Shown: positions 40,820 through 53,686 of the stretch, piece by piece | How positions within the stretch are numbered: the first letter of the stretch is position 1 | How the letters are laid out: every line of letters begins with the position of its first letter | NCBI GenBank assembly: GCA_028583405.1 | Contig: CM053246.1 | Location: 5,363,620-5,427,619, forward strand | DNA length: 64,000 bases | Direction: 5' to 3' | From: Pogonophryne albipinna | Taxonomy: Eukaryota; Chordata; Actinopteri; Perciformes; Artedidraconidae | Made by a program: the position numbers and the translations under genes | The notes under the pieces: model-generated | Told to the model about the DNA's origin: nothing | The model's database searches: none | What the model saw: only the letters and a program-made list of their open reading frames with translations

Positions 40820-41019
40820 TACGCTGAAAAACGGAAACATTGACTTTAATTAAATGTGTTATGTCAACAAATTATACATAATCGTATTAGGCTGGTTGAA
40901 AGAAAGAATAGTTTAACCTAATATTTTTTGTATTATTATTGCTTTCAACTAACCTAATTCGATGATGTGTAATTTGTTGATACATTAACTAAAGTCAACG
41001 TTTCAGTTATTTCAGCGTA
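40820..41019. mobile_element. Palindromic MITE flanked by TA (200 bp)
   Basis: Almost the whole element is an inverted repeat. The outer arms are 'cgctgaaaaacggaaacatt' and its partner in 'caacgtttcagttatttc'; the inner arms carry 'aacaaattatacataatcg' and 'gatgtgtaatttgttg'. TA lies at each end, as expected for a Tc1/mariner-type MITE. The transcript would fold as a long hairpin. Confidence 0.82.
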
Positions 41020-44000
41020 GAGACAAAGCCCTTGAATGAGAGAGGTCAGTATTGGAGCATGTGATTGAGCTAATTGAAATCAACATCCATGATTGGACAC
41101 GTAGACGAGGGCACTTGGCAGCACGTCTCATGCCAACATCAGTCACTGTTCTATCCTGCCGGCAGGGAGGGGGCCTGCTGAGGAGTGGCAGGGGGCGCAT
41201 TGCTGTCAGGAGTTCACAGAGCAGGAGGGGCTTCTGTAACGTCACTGGTGCTCTGCGCGCCTCACAAGGACATTGGAGATACGGATGGGGGGGGCTCGGA
41301 GCCTTCTCTCCGAGCTGGGACCGGACCGGGTCTAGAGCTCTCTCACCTCCCGGAAGGCTTCCTGTAGGCCAGAGTTAATGGTGGCTGCTCCACGGAGGAG
41401 GCCAGCCCCCACACCCCCCCAGCCACTAGCACCACACTAGCCCAGGGCCGCACACATTAATGCTACACTAATGAGCGAAGGAGCTGACCAACCAATTATG
41501 CACAGTTCAGTCAAGATTCAGAGGTTAAAGGGTACTGTAATGCTGCATCACACACTCCCAAATGATTTAGCAATCAGATCATGTTTTAATACAGGAGGTT
41601 GTGTTAAAGCTGGATGGAGAAATGGTGTGTTACATTAATTACACCTCAAAGCTTATTTGCCTGCAGCACCCCCCAGGTAGAGGAGACTCTCTATTTTATA
41701 TTAAGGGGCGATGGCATTATTACATGCCAGAATAATCAAGGTATGGTTCGCATTCAAATGAATGATTAACTGCAAATACACCAACATCCAAACCAGATAT
41801 TCTATTATTGAGTTGTGATGATTACATTCAATTCCCCTTGTCTGCAGACTGAATACAGCAGTTACTGCAAAGTGTTTTGTTATGGCTGTTTCAATGAAAC
41901 CTGAAGAAAAGGAAAGCAGCTTTATTTATCGGTCTTTGATTAATTTAAGATACAACACTACAGTGACCCATTTCTGCCACATGCTTTTGTCAAGGCTTGT
42001 TACACACCAACACTGTGAGTGGCCAATCACAGCAGGGATATTGCATTGACAAAATGTGACAGAACAAGTGCTTTTGTTTGGATTCACTGAACGACAGCTG
42101 ACCAGCTCCAGTCCAAATATACTTTAGTGATAAAAACACGGGCCCATAACCAGAGTCCACATAAAGGATCATTCCATTTGTGCTGTGGATATGCTGAATG
42201 TCGGATTAAAACAATTATTAATTAATAATAGCTTAGTTTTCCCAAATGAATATGATGTGTAGAGTATATTTTGGTATAAATATCAGCCTATTAATATCTG
42301 TTAATAAAATAACAAATATCTGCTTATTCAGATACATAAATCACCATCTTGGCCATAGTCTTAGGAAGCCTGCAACAACATAAGGCTACTGTTTTAATAT
42401 TAAGTGAAACATATATATATTTTTATTTAGCAGATCTCTCTGGTCATTTTCAGTTTGATACACCATGTACACACTAAAAGAACTGCAATCAATTACCAAA
42501 CATGTTGATGATCATTCAACATTTGGCAAGACATGACCAATCAGATTCCACTTTGTAAATTCTTGTTTGGCCAAGATATAAATGTAATCTCTTCTTAATA
42601 CATTATTGTTGTTTCATATTTACTGACACAAATCTCTGTCCTCTTCAAAATTCCATGGACAATACTTTTGATTCTTTGTTATTCCACTTATGCACATCCA
42701 TTTAAATGAATCCATTAAATGTCTTACTGTATATACACCTGCCTAAACTCTTTTCTAATACATTTCTTGCTGTTTCAGCATGCAAAAAGCATGCAAAGTA
42801 AATCCTTTGTGTAGGTACACATTATTTCAAGCAAGTGTGGAAATGGTGGACACCACTGGTGAAGTGCAAAGCTTCCTATGGTAAAAACAATTACCGTTCA
42901 GAATTCGGCATCGACTATGTACCCTGGTTTCAGTTCCTCGTGACATCCCCATGGCAGACATGGAAACCACGAAACGTTGGCTTCTTTGCTATAGAATTGC
43001 TAAACTGTCGCCAGTAAAGAAAGGAAAACGAGCGCAAGAGAAGAAAAATACTTTAAAAGACTGAGCGGCGGACGAGAAATCAACAGAAGAAGTCAGACAA
43101 GAAGGGAACAGTAATTGGAACAAGGTATGGACTCGCATCGAGATTTATGATGACCCTTTCAGTTGTTATTTTCTCGTTAATGACCGCCTAGCTGCACCTT
43201 ATCCCTTAAGGCATTCATATTCTTGTAACCATGATATAACAACATTTTACTTGTTACAGAGTGATCAAACTTTGCATTTGGGGCTGCTAACCAGGGAAAG
43301 CTGCTGAACCGTTTCTGAAATCTACCTCACAGCCCAATTAGCAGGGATGTTTAAAAGAGCAGACTTGTGACCAGAAGGTTGGAATCCCAGCTGGGGCGCC
43401 GCTGTGTATCTAAGGTACTTAACCCGAATTGCCTCAGTAAATATCCAGCTGTATTAACAGATATAGGACATACAATGGGAACACACTTACCCTTCGTATG
43501 GGATTTAATGGGCAACATGAGCAAACTGTCAGAATTGCAGCTTTCAGCGAATAACTTTGCACAAATGAAAAGTTTGCGGCGATAAAAGCAGCTTCAGCAG
43601 AAGGCTACGTATTATCCCAGAGGCGGCCATTACTGTGCCTTTGTCCTAACGGGATCCACAGTTCACTCCATCGGACTGCAGTCATTTGTATTCTGTTCAC
43701 ACGGCACTGATCATCTGCCACCATCTGCATAGTTTTACTGCCTGTGATCATGGTGCTGTTCAGAGGGCTGTCATTACGCTTTACAGCATTGTTAAAGCTG
43801 CCTGGGTGCAGCTTCAGAAGAAGTGGCTCATTCAAACATGGCCCTCTATATGTCTAGATCACAGAATACACCTCTACTGCAACACGAGTGCCTCAAGACA
43901 AAACTGACCAGCTCTTTGGAAAGTGATACACAGATACACTGAGGCGAGGCGAAATTTAAAAGGTCTACATTTTCAGAGCTGTGCCTGTGAGCAACACAGA

Positions 44001-44771
44001 CTTTGTATTCATTATTAGACAGACACAATAGACACGCACATAAAACATCCCCTCACACAGCCACAGTACAGTCATACAGCTGCTTATGTATATTGTAAAT
44101 TGTTCCAATGTGAAATATAACACGCCCAGGGTTAGGATATGTAACACCATATTACCTATTCAATGTAGATAAATCATGCATTTTAGTGTGCTATGAAAAC
44201 AAAAATATTGAACTTCTTTGAATAATGACTTTCCAGTGATTTAATGCTGAAGTCTACTTCCTTTTGAGAGTCCCAGGTGCTGGCACTTTGCATATTGTTG
44301 TGAATAACATCCGTTTGTGTGATGGGGGAGCAGCTAGCGTCGCCCCTTTGGCAATGTAAAGCAGTCCTTTAGTGTGAATCACATAGCCAGAGGTGATCGC
44401 TTCATATTCTTAAAGTCAGAGGCAAATCAAAGGCCTGGAAACGTAATTATTCAAAAGACAGTCGACTGTTTTGTAGAAGTGGGAGTTCATCCAGTTAAAC
44501 ATTTTGAATCCTGCTCATCTGCAGGAGAGCTTTTAATAGTCTGAATGGTGTTATTAGTATGCCATTAGTAGTGTAATGCTTATAGAGGAGCTGCAATGTG
44601 TCTACTGCAAGAAAGGAATGCTGTGCTAGTGTGCTCTGTAAACAGGATGGATTTCCTTCATTAAAACATTACTCATGAGCCGCAGAATTGCAGAAAGACA
44701 TTTATTGTTGCCATATTATCAGTTACAACATTTAAATTACCCATTATTTCTACTACTAGTACAACTATCAG
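41020..44771. other. Non-coding, no gene recognised
   Basis: A mix of AT-rich and moderately GC-rich sequence (41100-41460). Short frames were examined and none has a domain. No repeat with placeable ends was found. Confidence 0.4.
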
Positions 44772-45557
44772 TTAAAGGCCCCGTGTCATGGCCATTTCTA
44801 CTGATCATATTTCCATTGTTGAGATCTACTAGAATAGATTTAAATTGTGCAATGTTCCAAACTCACATTGGTTTCTCATCCAGCATCTCTGTATAGTCTG
44901 TGTATTCACTCTCTGTCCTAAACGGCTTGTTGGAGCTCCTGCCCCCCCCCCCCCCCCCCCCCCCCCGCCCTGTGAGCCCAGTGTGCTCTGATTGGTCGGG
45001 ACGTTGCGAGGCTCGTTGCTGCTGCGAGGAGCGGACAGGTTTCTGGGTCGGCGATACAGCGAGACACAGCGAAACTCATCCTGAGCACACAAACACTCAC
45101 AGCCGAAGTAAAAACAATAAGTGTGGCTTGATATTGAGTAAGAAAAAGGTTTATAACGCTGTGAGAATGGGTCTGCGGAGAGCATTTCTCCGCCATCCCA
45201 ACTCGTCTATTACCAGCGTTCAGGGAGCTCTATGCAAGTCAATGGGACTCCCTGTTAGTTAGCCAAGGGATCCTGGTGTGTGAGGTGCTCCGCGGATTGG
45301 TCCATTTGGGCCAATCCGGTCATTTGCTGTTGATTTGGGTGTTCGCACATCACAGAACCCAGGAAGTAAACAATGGAAAAAGAGAAATCTCCAACGAGGC
45401 GTTCTGGGGCAGCACAGACAGGTCTTCTCTGTGTTAGAGTTTTACTCGCTACAGGGTGTACTTTGAGGGTTTGTGACTCTGCAGACCGTTTACTTGCAGA
45501 AAAACCTTCCCCAAGGGGACGGGTAATAACCAGAAAAGCATCACATGGGACCTTTAA
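44772..45557 (+). mobile_element. TTAA-flanked MITE M2, complete (~786 bp)
   Basis: The ends are 'ttaaaggccccgtgtcatgg' and 'tcacatgggacctttaa'. It contains a run of about 25 C at 44942-44966 and a CCAAT-like 'gctctgattggtcgg'. The portion 45095-45250 is homologous, in reverse complement, to 8020-8170 inside the left part of E1, so either E1 acquired a piece of M2 or both took it from a third source. Confidence 0.82.
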
Positions 45558-47542
45558 TGGTTTTGTTTTCTCAGTGACAATGCAAAATGGAGAAGAATTA
45601 GCAAGCTGTAAAATACTGTAAGAATCATCCCAAACAAAAACCCATCAAAGAAGTGATATCAAGAAGCTTTTTGGATTCAACAAATGTATCTTTTTTGATA
45701 TATAAAAGTGACAGTTCTACTGCTAATTGATGTGTTCACTTATAGTTGAAATGACTTACATCACTACAAACCAACTTTGAAACTAGCCCCAGTAGATATT
45801 TCAAATGTGACTCAATAACCTTTTAACAGATTTGTATTATAACATCTTAGTCAGCAATGACTTGTTTAGATTTAGAAACAGATCATTTATCTTAGAAATG
45901 GTATGAAATACTGTTCCCATTTGAAGTCAAACCATGAAGCTTAACTTAACCTCACCAAGTAGTTTTAATTAATTTGTGTTTTGTTTGAATTTACAACCAC
46001 CATTAATTTATAGAATATAAAAACTAAATATATATATGAAGCCTTTCTTGGAACACCATCATCTGCATATCAAGCAACCCCAACCCATGTGTTAAAAATG
46101 CTAGCTAAATACATTGACAAAATTATGTAATCTGGGTAAAGTACTGTATTATGCAAATTATCTTTCAACAGCATTTTTGCTCATTTGACTAAGAACCCGA
46201 AAGGAAAATATATTGTAAGCAAAAAAGTACCATCAAATGAAGCTATACTGTGAAGGGCTTTGTGTTAAGTTGAGTTAAGAACATGGACTAAAGAAAAAGG
46301 AGGCTCGGGAAGTCCTATTGATTTCTAAAAGACATTCTAAAAGGTCCCAGGCCTAACTTTAGTTTGACAGCTGGATTTGTGAAGACTTTGAACTACTCAA
46401 GAACAAGGGTGCTGAGATAAGTCCAGAAAAGACAGCGCTGGTGTGGACCGGGCAAAGAGGGCCTTAAGGAGACACTCAGAAACAGTCAAAGACTTTGCAT
46501 CAACGGCATGGAGGCCCAACCCTGGGCCACAGCCATTAATGGTATGGGAGGATGCTGCAAAAACACTTGGCCCAAATTTGCATGAAAAAGCGCCAGTGGC
46601 AACTTCAGATAACAAGACAACGGAGGAGGAGGAAGAAGGGTAGGAAGAGTCAGCAGCAGCTTTAATAATATCAGGGAAAACGGAGAAAATGAAAACTCTG
46701 CCTATAGGTACGGGGCTAATTAACAAAGTTTTGTCTCAGAGAGGAATCGGGGGCAAAAGAGAATGGTTAGATTCAATATTCCCCAAAGATTGTCTTCAAA
46801 GCTTAAACCGAGGATATTAAATGCATCAGAAATAATAATAATGCGAGCGTGTGTGTCACTGCTGGCGGCTTCCGTCTCTCTAAAATGGCAGGAAAGATGT
46901 GTGTGTGTTTTTGATAATAACCCGTGTGCGGGAAGGATGCTTTAAACTCGTGAAATACTGTTTTTTCGCAATCAGCGCACAACATTTTCAGACAAGGAAG
47001 ATTATTTTCATACATGCTTATATTCGCAGACAACACACACACTTCCCCCTACATGAGACCCATCCCCTGGAGAACCCCCATTACTAATTAAAAGTCTTGA
47101 CAAAGCGTCTCTCTGCCTGGGACACGGTCACCATAGGACCCCGGCGTGTTGATGAGATGACGAACAGCACAGATGAGCAGAAGTTTAATTTTGAACACAT
47201 TCTCCTCTTGACAGATGACAGCAACATTTATCTCCGCAAGTATTGAGCCTGCTTGTGCTATTCTTTCAATGTATCACATGTCAGGACAGCCAGTCCCATG
47301 TAAATGTGCTGAGGCAACACACACTGTCTAGTTTAAATGTGTACCACTCCATAAAGAGTTACAGGTCAGTTCACAAAATACAAAACACCTATTTTCATAC
47401 TTGTCTCTGGTGTCTAGCCATGTTTATAGTTTTGATTTAGAAAAAAAGGAATTAGGATAAGGTTGGTGATATTCTTTATTTGTCTTTATCCCACAGGAAC
47501 TTATGATAATTCATCAATTAGATATACAGCCAAGCTTTGTCT
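45558..47542. other. Non-coding with one interrupted open frame
   Basis: 46416-46820 (+) is a frame with a single internal stop (TAG near 46640); it reads 'MVWEDAAKTLGPNLHEKA' before and 'GTGLINKVLSQRGIGGK' after. I do not recognise the protein, and chance cannot be excluded. Nothing else is seen. Confidence 0.35.
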
Positions 47543-48747
47543 GTATATCCAACACAGTCTCACTCCCTGATAGTCCAATAGCGACGCTTGGTCAGGGTCC
47601 CGTGGCGTCCAGTTGTGACGCGCCGAGTCTCCTTCAGCTTCATAAACGGACGCAAAGAGCTTTCAACTGATTGCAATGTATTCCCATCAGCGGCGGTATT
47701 TGACGCACAGGGAAGCACCGCATCGGTCCATGTCGGCGGCAGTTAAAGGCAATGTGCGCGTCCATTCCCATTGGATAACGGAGGATTTTACACCCGGAAG
47801 TACGTATTCTCCTTACTGTCGATTGATTTGACAACTCAACAATTCATCAACGCAAAAACACCAGATTATCCTTGTTAATTACACAACAAATATTTTTTCG
47901 GAGTTTAGGATGGCAGAACTACACTACCCCGAATCCTCAGCTATCGTTTGGGACTACACCATGTGCTTTGCTCGACAAACCCCGTGATTAGTCCTCAATT
48001 GCTGTGATTGGTTGACCTCCAACTGCATTCCATATAAAAAAACGTTTCGTAAAAGATAAAATCATACTTTATTCAGCAGTGCTTGCTTTACTCTTTGAAA
48101 GTCATCACATGAATGCATTGTAACAAATGGTTCGGCTGCATTAAATATTACACATCTGTCGTAGTTCTTTATTTATCTACAGAGATCAGGCCTCAGAATA
48201 GACCGGAAACTATTCTTTTATCGTTCTGTTCTAATTTCACAATAAAGTTAGTAGTAATATTTTGTTTTGATATTATTGTTTTTTATTAACTTCTAGACCG
48301 ATGGGTCATGTTAAGACCATCTTTTCTGTGTTGCTGTGGGTTTTTTCCATCGCTTTTGTGTTAGAAATATCAAAACAATAACAAAATATATCCGTCGTAA
48401 ATTAAACCGGAAACAGCAGTATATTTTATTTTGTTAACACTGTAAACTTGACAGCTTTTTAACCCGCACCTCCTACTGGTTAAAGCATGTTATTACATGT
48501 TTAGAGTAATGCAATGCAGGTAGATTGTGTTGCTTTTTAATAACTGTTTAAAATGCCTTTTTCTTAATGTCTTTCATTTTTGTAAAGCACTTTTGAATGT
48601 ATTATATTTTATGAAAACATTTAAATATTAAGAATACATACAAAATAGTGGGAAAGTAGAAGGTCAATGGTATAAATATAGAATAGAAAATATCAAGAAG
48701 ATACTGTAAATGATATCTAGAATAAAACAGTTTAGTGCCGTATGTAC

Positions 48748-51178
48748 AATCAATCAATCAATGTTTATTTATAAAGCCCAATATCACAAATGTTACATTT
48801 GTCTCAGTGGACTTCACAGTTTGTACAGAATATCAGTATGACAATACGACACCCTCTGTCCTTAGACCCTCACATCGTACAAGGAAACACTTCCAGAGAA
48901 AACCCCACAGTTTAAAGGGGAACATGGGATAAACCTCAGGGAGAGCAACAGAGGAGGGATCCCTCTCCCAGGACGGACAGACGTGCAATAGATGCCGTGT
49001 GTGAATTGAAAAGATAATACATTTGCAACATAGGTAGTCCAAATGTTTGGAAATGCATGTGTGTATAATAAGAAGATGAATCCACGAGGATATCCATCCA
49101 GGACTTATGATCCAGGACCACAGCCACGACAACAGGATCATCCATGACTCCGGATCCCGGCGTATAGAGACACCAAAAAGAAAGACATTTGGGGAAGCTG
49201 GGTTAATCGGAACATGAGAGTACACAGGTATAGACAGAGAGAAGGAAGAAGTAAGATGTCCCCCGACAAACTAAGCCTATATCAGCAAAACTAGGCCCTA
49301 ACTATAAGCTTTATCAAAAAGGAAGGTCTTAAGCGTCCTCTTAAAAACAGATAGGGTGTCTGCTGCCCGAACACAAACTGGAAGCTGATTCCACAAATGT
49401 GGAGCTTGATAAGAAAAGGCTCTGGCTCCCATTGTACTTTTAGAGACTCTAGGAACAAACAACAACCCTGCATTCTTGGAACGCAATGCCCTAGTAGGAC
49501 AGTAGGGTATAATGAGTTCTTTAAGGTAAGATGGCGCCTGCCCATTAAGGGCTTTGTAGGTGAGAAGAAGAATTTTAAATTCTATCCTGTGTTCTATAGG
49601 GAGCAAGTGTAAGGCAGCCAGAACAGGAGTAATGTGGTCCCTTTTCCTAACTCTGGTTAGTACACGAGCTGCAGCATTTTGAATCAGCTGAAGTGACTTG
49701 ACTGACTTCTTGGTACACCCTGATAATAAGGAGTTACAATAATCCAGCCTTGAAGTAACAAATGCATGGACTAGTTTCTCTGCATCGTTTTGAGGCAAGA
49801 TATGCCTGATTTTTGCAATGTTACGTAGATGGAAGTAGGCGGTCCTTGAAATTGATTTTATGTGGGTGTTAAAGGATAAATCCTGATCAAATATAACACC
49901 AAGATTCCTTACAGTCTCACTGGAGGCCAAATTAATGCCATCCATAGTTAGTATATCTTTAGATAATTTGTTTCGTAGGTTCTTCGGGCCGAGTACAATA
50001 ACTTCAGTTTTGGTCGTGTTTAAAATCAAAAAGTTTAAGGTCATCCACGTTTTTAAGTCCTTGAGGCAGTCTTGAATTTTATTTCGATGATTAATTTCAT
50101 CAGGCTTGATTGATAAATATAGTTGAGTATCATCCGCATAACAATGAAAGTTTACAGAATGATTCCTTATCATATTGCCTAACGGAAGCATATATAATGT
50201 GAACAAAATAGGTCCGAGCACTGAGCCCTGTGGCACTCCATGGCTAACTTTGGTTTGCGTGAAAGATTCATCGTTGACACGTACAAACTGAGAGCGTTCA
50301 GATAGATAGGACCTAAACCAGCCTAAAGCAGTTCCCTTTATGCCAACTAAGTGCTCTAGTCTTTGCAATAGGATGTCATGGTCGATATCAAATGCAGCAC
50401 TGAGATCGAGCAAAACAAGAATAGAGACAAGTCCCTTGTCTGAGGCTATTAGAATGTCATTTGTGACTTTAACCAGAGCTGTCTCTGTGCTATGACTGAA
50501 GCCAGACTGAAAATCTTCAAATAAATCATTGTTTTTTAAGTAATCACATAGCTGTTTTGCGACTGCTTTCTCAAGAATCTTTGAGAGGAACGGAAGATTA
50601 TAAATAGGTCTATAGTTGGCTAAAACCTCTGGATCGAGGTTGTGCTTTTTAAGAAGCGGTTTTATTACTGGTACTTTGAATGATTGTGGAACATAGCCTG
50701 ATAATAAAGACATATTCATAATAATTAATAAAGAAGTGCTAATTAATGGAAAAACTTCCTTCAACAGCTTAGTTGGAATTGGGTCTAAGATACACGTTGA
50801 TGGTTTAGAAGAGAGAATCATTGAATTTAATTGTTCAAGGTTTATGGCTGAAAAGCATTCTAATTTACTATCTAGTGTAATATTAGAACTTACGTTTCCG
50901 GGAGCTGTTGATAACACTATACTGGTCAAAGGCAAGAGGTCATTAATTTTGTTTCTAAGAGTAACAATTTTATCGTTAAAAAAGCACATAAAGTCATTAC
51001 TACTGAGTGCTATGGGAATAGAAGGCTCAATCGAGCTGTGGCTCTCTGTCAGCCTGGCTACAGTGCTGAAAAGAAATCTTGCATTATTCTTATTCTCATT
51101 TATTAATGAAGAGTAGTAGGCTGCTCTCGCTTTACGCAGTGCTTTCTTATATTCATTGAGAGTAATATGCCAAATTAA
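48748..51178 (-). mobile_element. L2-type LINE, 5' truncated
   Basis: A minus-strand non-LTR element ending in a TGATT-repeat tail (48748-48763 in complement) preceded by 'gggctttataaataaac', the usual L2 3' end. The 3' UTR runs from 48764 to 49297. The 5' end is cut at about 51175, within the region between endonuclease and RT, so the endonuclease and any ORF1 are absent. It sits in the interior of E3. Confidence 0.92.
49298..50989 (-). CDS. L2-type LINE reverse transcriptase open frame
   Basis: 563 codons from the first ATG. The frame stays open further upstream to about 51175, reading 'EYKKALRKARAAYYSSLI', so the ATG is not the original start. RT motifs are 'NYRPIYNLPFLSKILEK' (125-141), 'LDLSAAFD' (194-201; catalytic Asp 195), 'HGVPQGSVLGPILF' (250-263), the catalytic 'CYADDTQLY' (283-291) and 'LNTTKTEVIVLG'. 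The C-terminal region ends '...FKRTLKTFLFDKAYS', as is usual in the L2/CR1 group. Just after Asp 201 the text appears to lack one residue of the common DTVDH stretch. Family members copy their RNA at a nicked target. Without the N-terminal endonuclease this copy cannot do so alone. Confidence 0.92.
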   Translation of the reverse strand: MCFFNDKIVTLRNKINDLLPLTSIVLSTAPGNVSSNITLDSKLECFSAINLEQLNSMILSSKPSTCILDPIPTKLLKEVFPLISTSLLIIMNMSLLSGYVPQSFKVPVIKPLLKKHNLDPEVLANYRPIYNLPFLSKILEKAVAKQLCDYLKNNDLFEDFQSGFSHSTETALVKVTNDILIASDKGLVSILVLLDLSAAFDIDHDILLQRLEHLVGIKGTALGWFRSYLSERSQFVRVNDESFTQTKVSHGVPQGSVLGPILFTLYMLPLGNMIRNHSVNFHCYADDTQLYLSIKPDEINHRNKIQDCLKDLKTWMTLNFLILNTTKTEVIVLGPKNLRNKLSKDILTMDGINLASSETVRNLGVIFDQDLSFNTHIKSISRTAYFHLRNIAKIRHILPQNDAEKLVHAFVTSRLDYCNSLLSGCTKKSVKSLQLIQNAAARVLTRVRKRDHITPVLAALHLLPIEHRIEFKILLLTYKALNGQAPSYLKELIIPYCPTRALRSKNAGLLFVPRVSKSTMGARAFSYQAPHLWNQLPVCVRAADTLSVFKRTLKTFLFDKAYS

Positions 51179-51189
51179 ACGAGATTAAT

Positions 51190-51710
51190 TTCCAACGATA
51201 TTAATAGGAGGATGTGCAAAACAGACAAACTAATTAGGCTTTATTTAAACATTAAATAATACTTTAGGTTACGGTCTTCTTTTAAATACATGTAAGCAAA
51301 AAGCTTTGGTGGTGTCTGATAAATATTAAGCCTGACAAAGTACTTAACATTTAATATATTGCATGGTTTGTTTTGGGACTTGACAATCAACTTTCCTGCA
51401 ATGTTAACTATGTTGAAGCACTTATTTTAACCGATATTATACATATTTATTATACTCTTATAAGATGTATGTAGATAGAATAAGAAATGTGCAGAATATG
51501 ACAGTTTAATGGTGGAGGTATACACACATATTGATAGATGTCTTGTTGAGGAATCTATGACCCAAGTTTGTCATCATTGCATAACTACACCGTAGTTGTG
51601 TATATGATATGTCAATAAACCTTTGGAAATCTTGAAAGGGATGTGAAAAATAGCCATTATATACAGTTTGTGATGAACGATTAGAGAATAACGAGTAATG
51701 AATATCCTTT
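51190..51710. repeat. Block F, copy 3 (rearranged)
   Basis: 51190-51560 is an inverted relative of 9180-9490 ('aatattaagcctgacaaagt'). 51575-51710 contains the 'aactacaccgtag' to 'aaatcttgaaagg' tail plus a flank that lies inverted in E2 (11930-12080). Compared with E2, one part is in the same orientation and the other is flipped. Confidence 0.65.
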
Positions 51711-51919
51711 ATAGAGATCTACAGATACATTTTTTGTCTTCTCAAGCACCAACTATCAAATATCTCGCCTGATTGTTGGCACTTGACAATCACCTTCACT
51801 GAATTTTACTCATGTAACTAAAGTCTGATTTAAGGGTTGTTTATATTTCACATCATTAATCCAAATCTGTAAATTAACTAAAATGAATGTAGTGGAGTAA
51901 AAATACCAGGTTAACCTTA

Positions 51920-52075
51920 AAGAAAGCCCTCGCGATTATAAAAGACCCCCATCATCCCAGCCACAAACTGTTCTGTCTGCTGCCGTCTGGCAGGCGGTAC
52001 CGCAGCATCCGGACTAAAACCACCAGACTCAGCGACAGTTTCATCCCACAGGCCAGAAGACTATTAAACACCTGA
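51920..52075 (+). pseudogene. LINE reverse transcriptase C-terminal remnant
   Basis: Fifty-one codons and a TGA, containing 'LLPSGRRYRSIR' and 'DSFIPQARRLLN'. These form the conserved C-terminal end found in fish non-LTR retrotransposons, different from the L2 copy next to it. No RT core is visible upstream. It is a short 3' fragment of an unrelated LINE family. Confidence 0.75.
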
Positions 52076-52523
52076 ACTTTTAAACAACATCCATAACATT
52101 CATCTGGCTGCTACTTAGAAATTATTTGTCAAATATATCATATTCCAATCACCTCATTCACACCAACGCAACTCCGGTTCAAGCTCCGTGCTAGAGATTT
52201 TCAGGTTCAGAACCGGTTCTTCGGTTTAGCTCCGGCTGGTGCTGCGTCATTGCATAATCGTTTGCGTCATGACGTAACCGTTTGCGTGGCTGCTTCATAA
52301 AGCCAAACTGCGCGGAAACCCCTCACAGCTCACACCGACAACAACAACAATGGCCGATTGTGTTGAAGTGCTACTCGTTTTGGTTTTGCTCTGTCGAAAC
52401 GAAAGGTAGGACACGTTCGATTCCTGTTTCGGTTAGTGTGCCGTTGATGGGATTCATTCCATTTCAAAGTGCTGTTTGACGCTCCGTGTAAACTTTGCAC
52501 ACTGCCACTCCAATATCCAGAGC
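52076..52523. other. E3 interior, repeat debris
   Basis: Contains 'ggttcagaaccggttc' palindromic sequence (52203-52218) and the piece shared with 12888-12912. No gene is seen. Confidence 0.45.
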
Positions 52524-52557
52524 TTGAGGACTACGGGTTTGTCAAGCAAAGCACATG

Positions 52558-53686
52558 AGAGGCTTCTCAATTCTTAAATTTCCCCTCCTCGACTCCTCGA
52601 CTCCTTGGTCCTCCGGTAGTGACCCGGAAATGAATTTCAGCGCGCCATTTTGAAGGACATCTCATTTCTCTAAATGTACATCGAGGACCGAGCATCGAGG
52701 AGGCTCTCTGGAGGAGCTATGATCAAGGATACACTGATGCATCCTCCACGGCTCCTCCGCGGATGCATTTCCGGGAACGGTGGAGGCGTTACACACGGCC
52801 GGACTTATCTCAGCCAATGACAGCTCTGCATGCATCCCCTGGATATTATTGTAGTAACTGCTTTCTGACAGTGAGAACAGCTGTGAGGTCCGTGCAGAAA
52901 GCAGAGCAGTGTGTAAAATATATATCTCTCAGTGTAACAGGCCTACATTACTCTCTGTATTTGTATGCTGTAGTTTAGTAGATATCTACAAACAAAGAGT
53001 CGATATTTTTCTAAGACCATTTAGTGCTTCACATAATAAAATACACAACGGCTGTAGCCTGATTATGCTTTAGGAGCTGTAGGTGTGTGTGTATGGTACA
53101 GTGTGTAGATGTGTGTGTGTTGTACAGTGTGTAGATGCGGCGGACAGACGGGTCTCAGTTGGTTTGGTAGATGCTTACTTGTAATACAAGTATTGGTAAT
53201 ACAAGTAATTTACAAGTTTGTAAATACAACTTTTAGCCTGTAATTTAAATTCCCCATTTCAGCGACCAGAGAGAGGGGGGGATATATCCAGTCTCTGATT
53301 GTTTTACGTTATTATGAGAGTGCTCTCATTCTTGTTTGATTCTGAAATTGTATATATTTATATAAATATATGTGTGTATGTGTCCGCATCTGTAGCCTGT
53401 TATTGTCTCATTATACCGCACTGTCAATGAATTTAAAGTAAATATATAAGTCGTCATGAACACATCTGTCCATCAGACAGAGGGCTGCTGTGCCTCCTGT
53501 CATCATTAACGTCTCTTTAAAATGACCGCTCAGAGGAGAGGAGTTCTCATTTCTCTAACCGCCTGCTGCTTCCACTCCTCTCTCCTCGGTTCCCCTCCTC
53601 AGTCCTCCGCTCGCATCTCCTGTGGGCGGGACTAACTCACGAGGATAGGAGTCGAGGAGGGGAAATTTAAGAATTGAGAAGCCTCT
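52558..53686. mobile_element. Nested element with a perfect 40-bp TIR (1129 bp)
   Basis: The ends 'agaggcttctcaattcttaa' and complement are identical over 40 bp. It interrupts the right arm of E3; the left arm of E3 (47957-47970, in complement) gives the empty site 'gcacatggtgtag'. The flanks ATG and AAG fit a 3-bp duplication with one change, which would suit PIF/Harbinger, but no transposase is present. The interior has more 'ctcctcgactcct' units near the ends. Confidence 0.85.

Noticed and set aside
44942..44966. Poly-C run as a structural or regulatory G-quadruplex site
   Set aside because: A homopolymer run inside a MITE is most simply replication slippage; nothing else supports a function.
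48833..49225. 130-codon minus-strand frame downstream of the L2 RT stop
   Set aside because: It lies in the L2 3' untranslated region, which ends in the TGATT tail at 48748; probably not translated.
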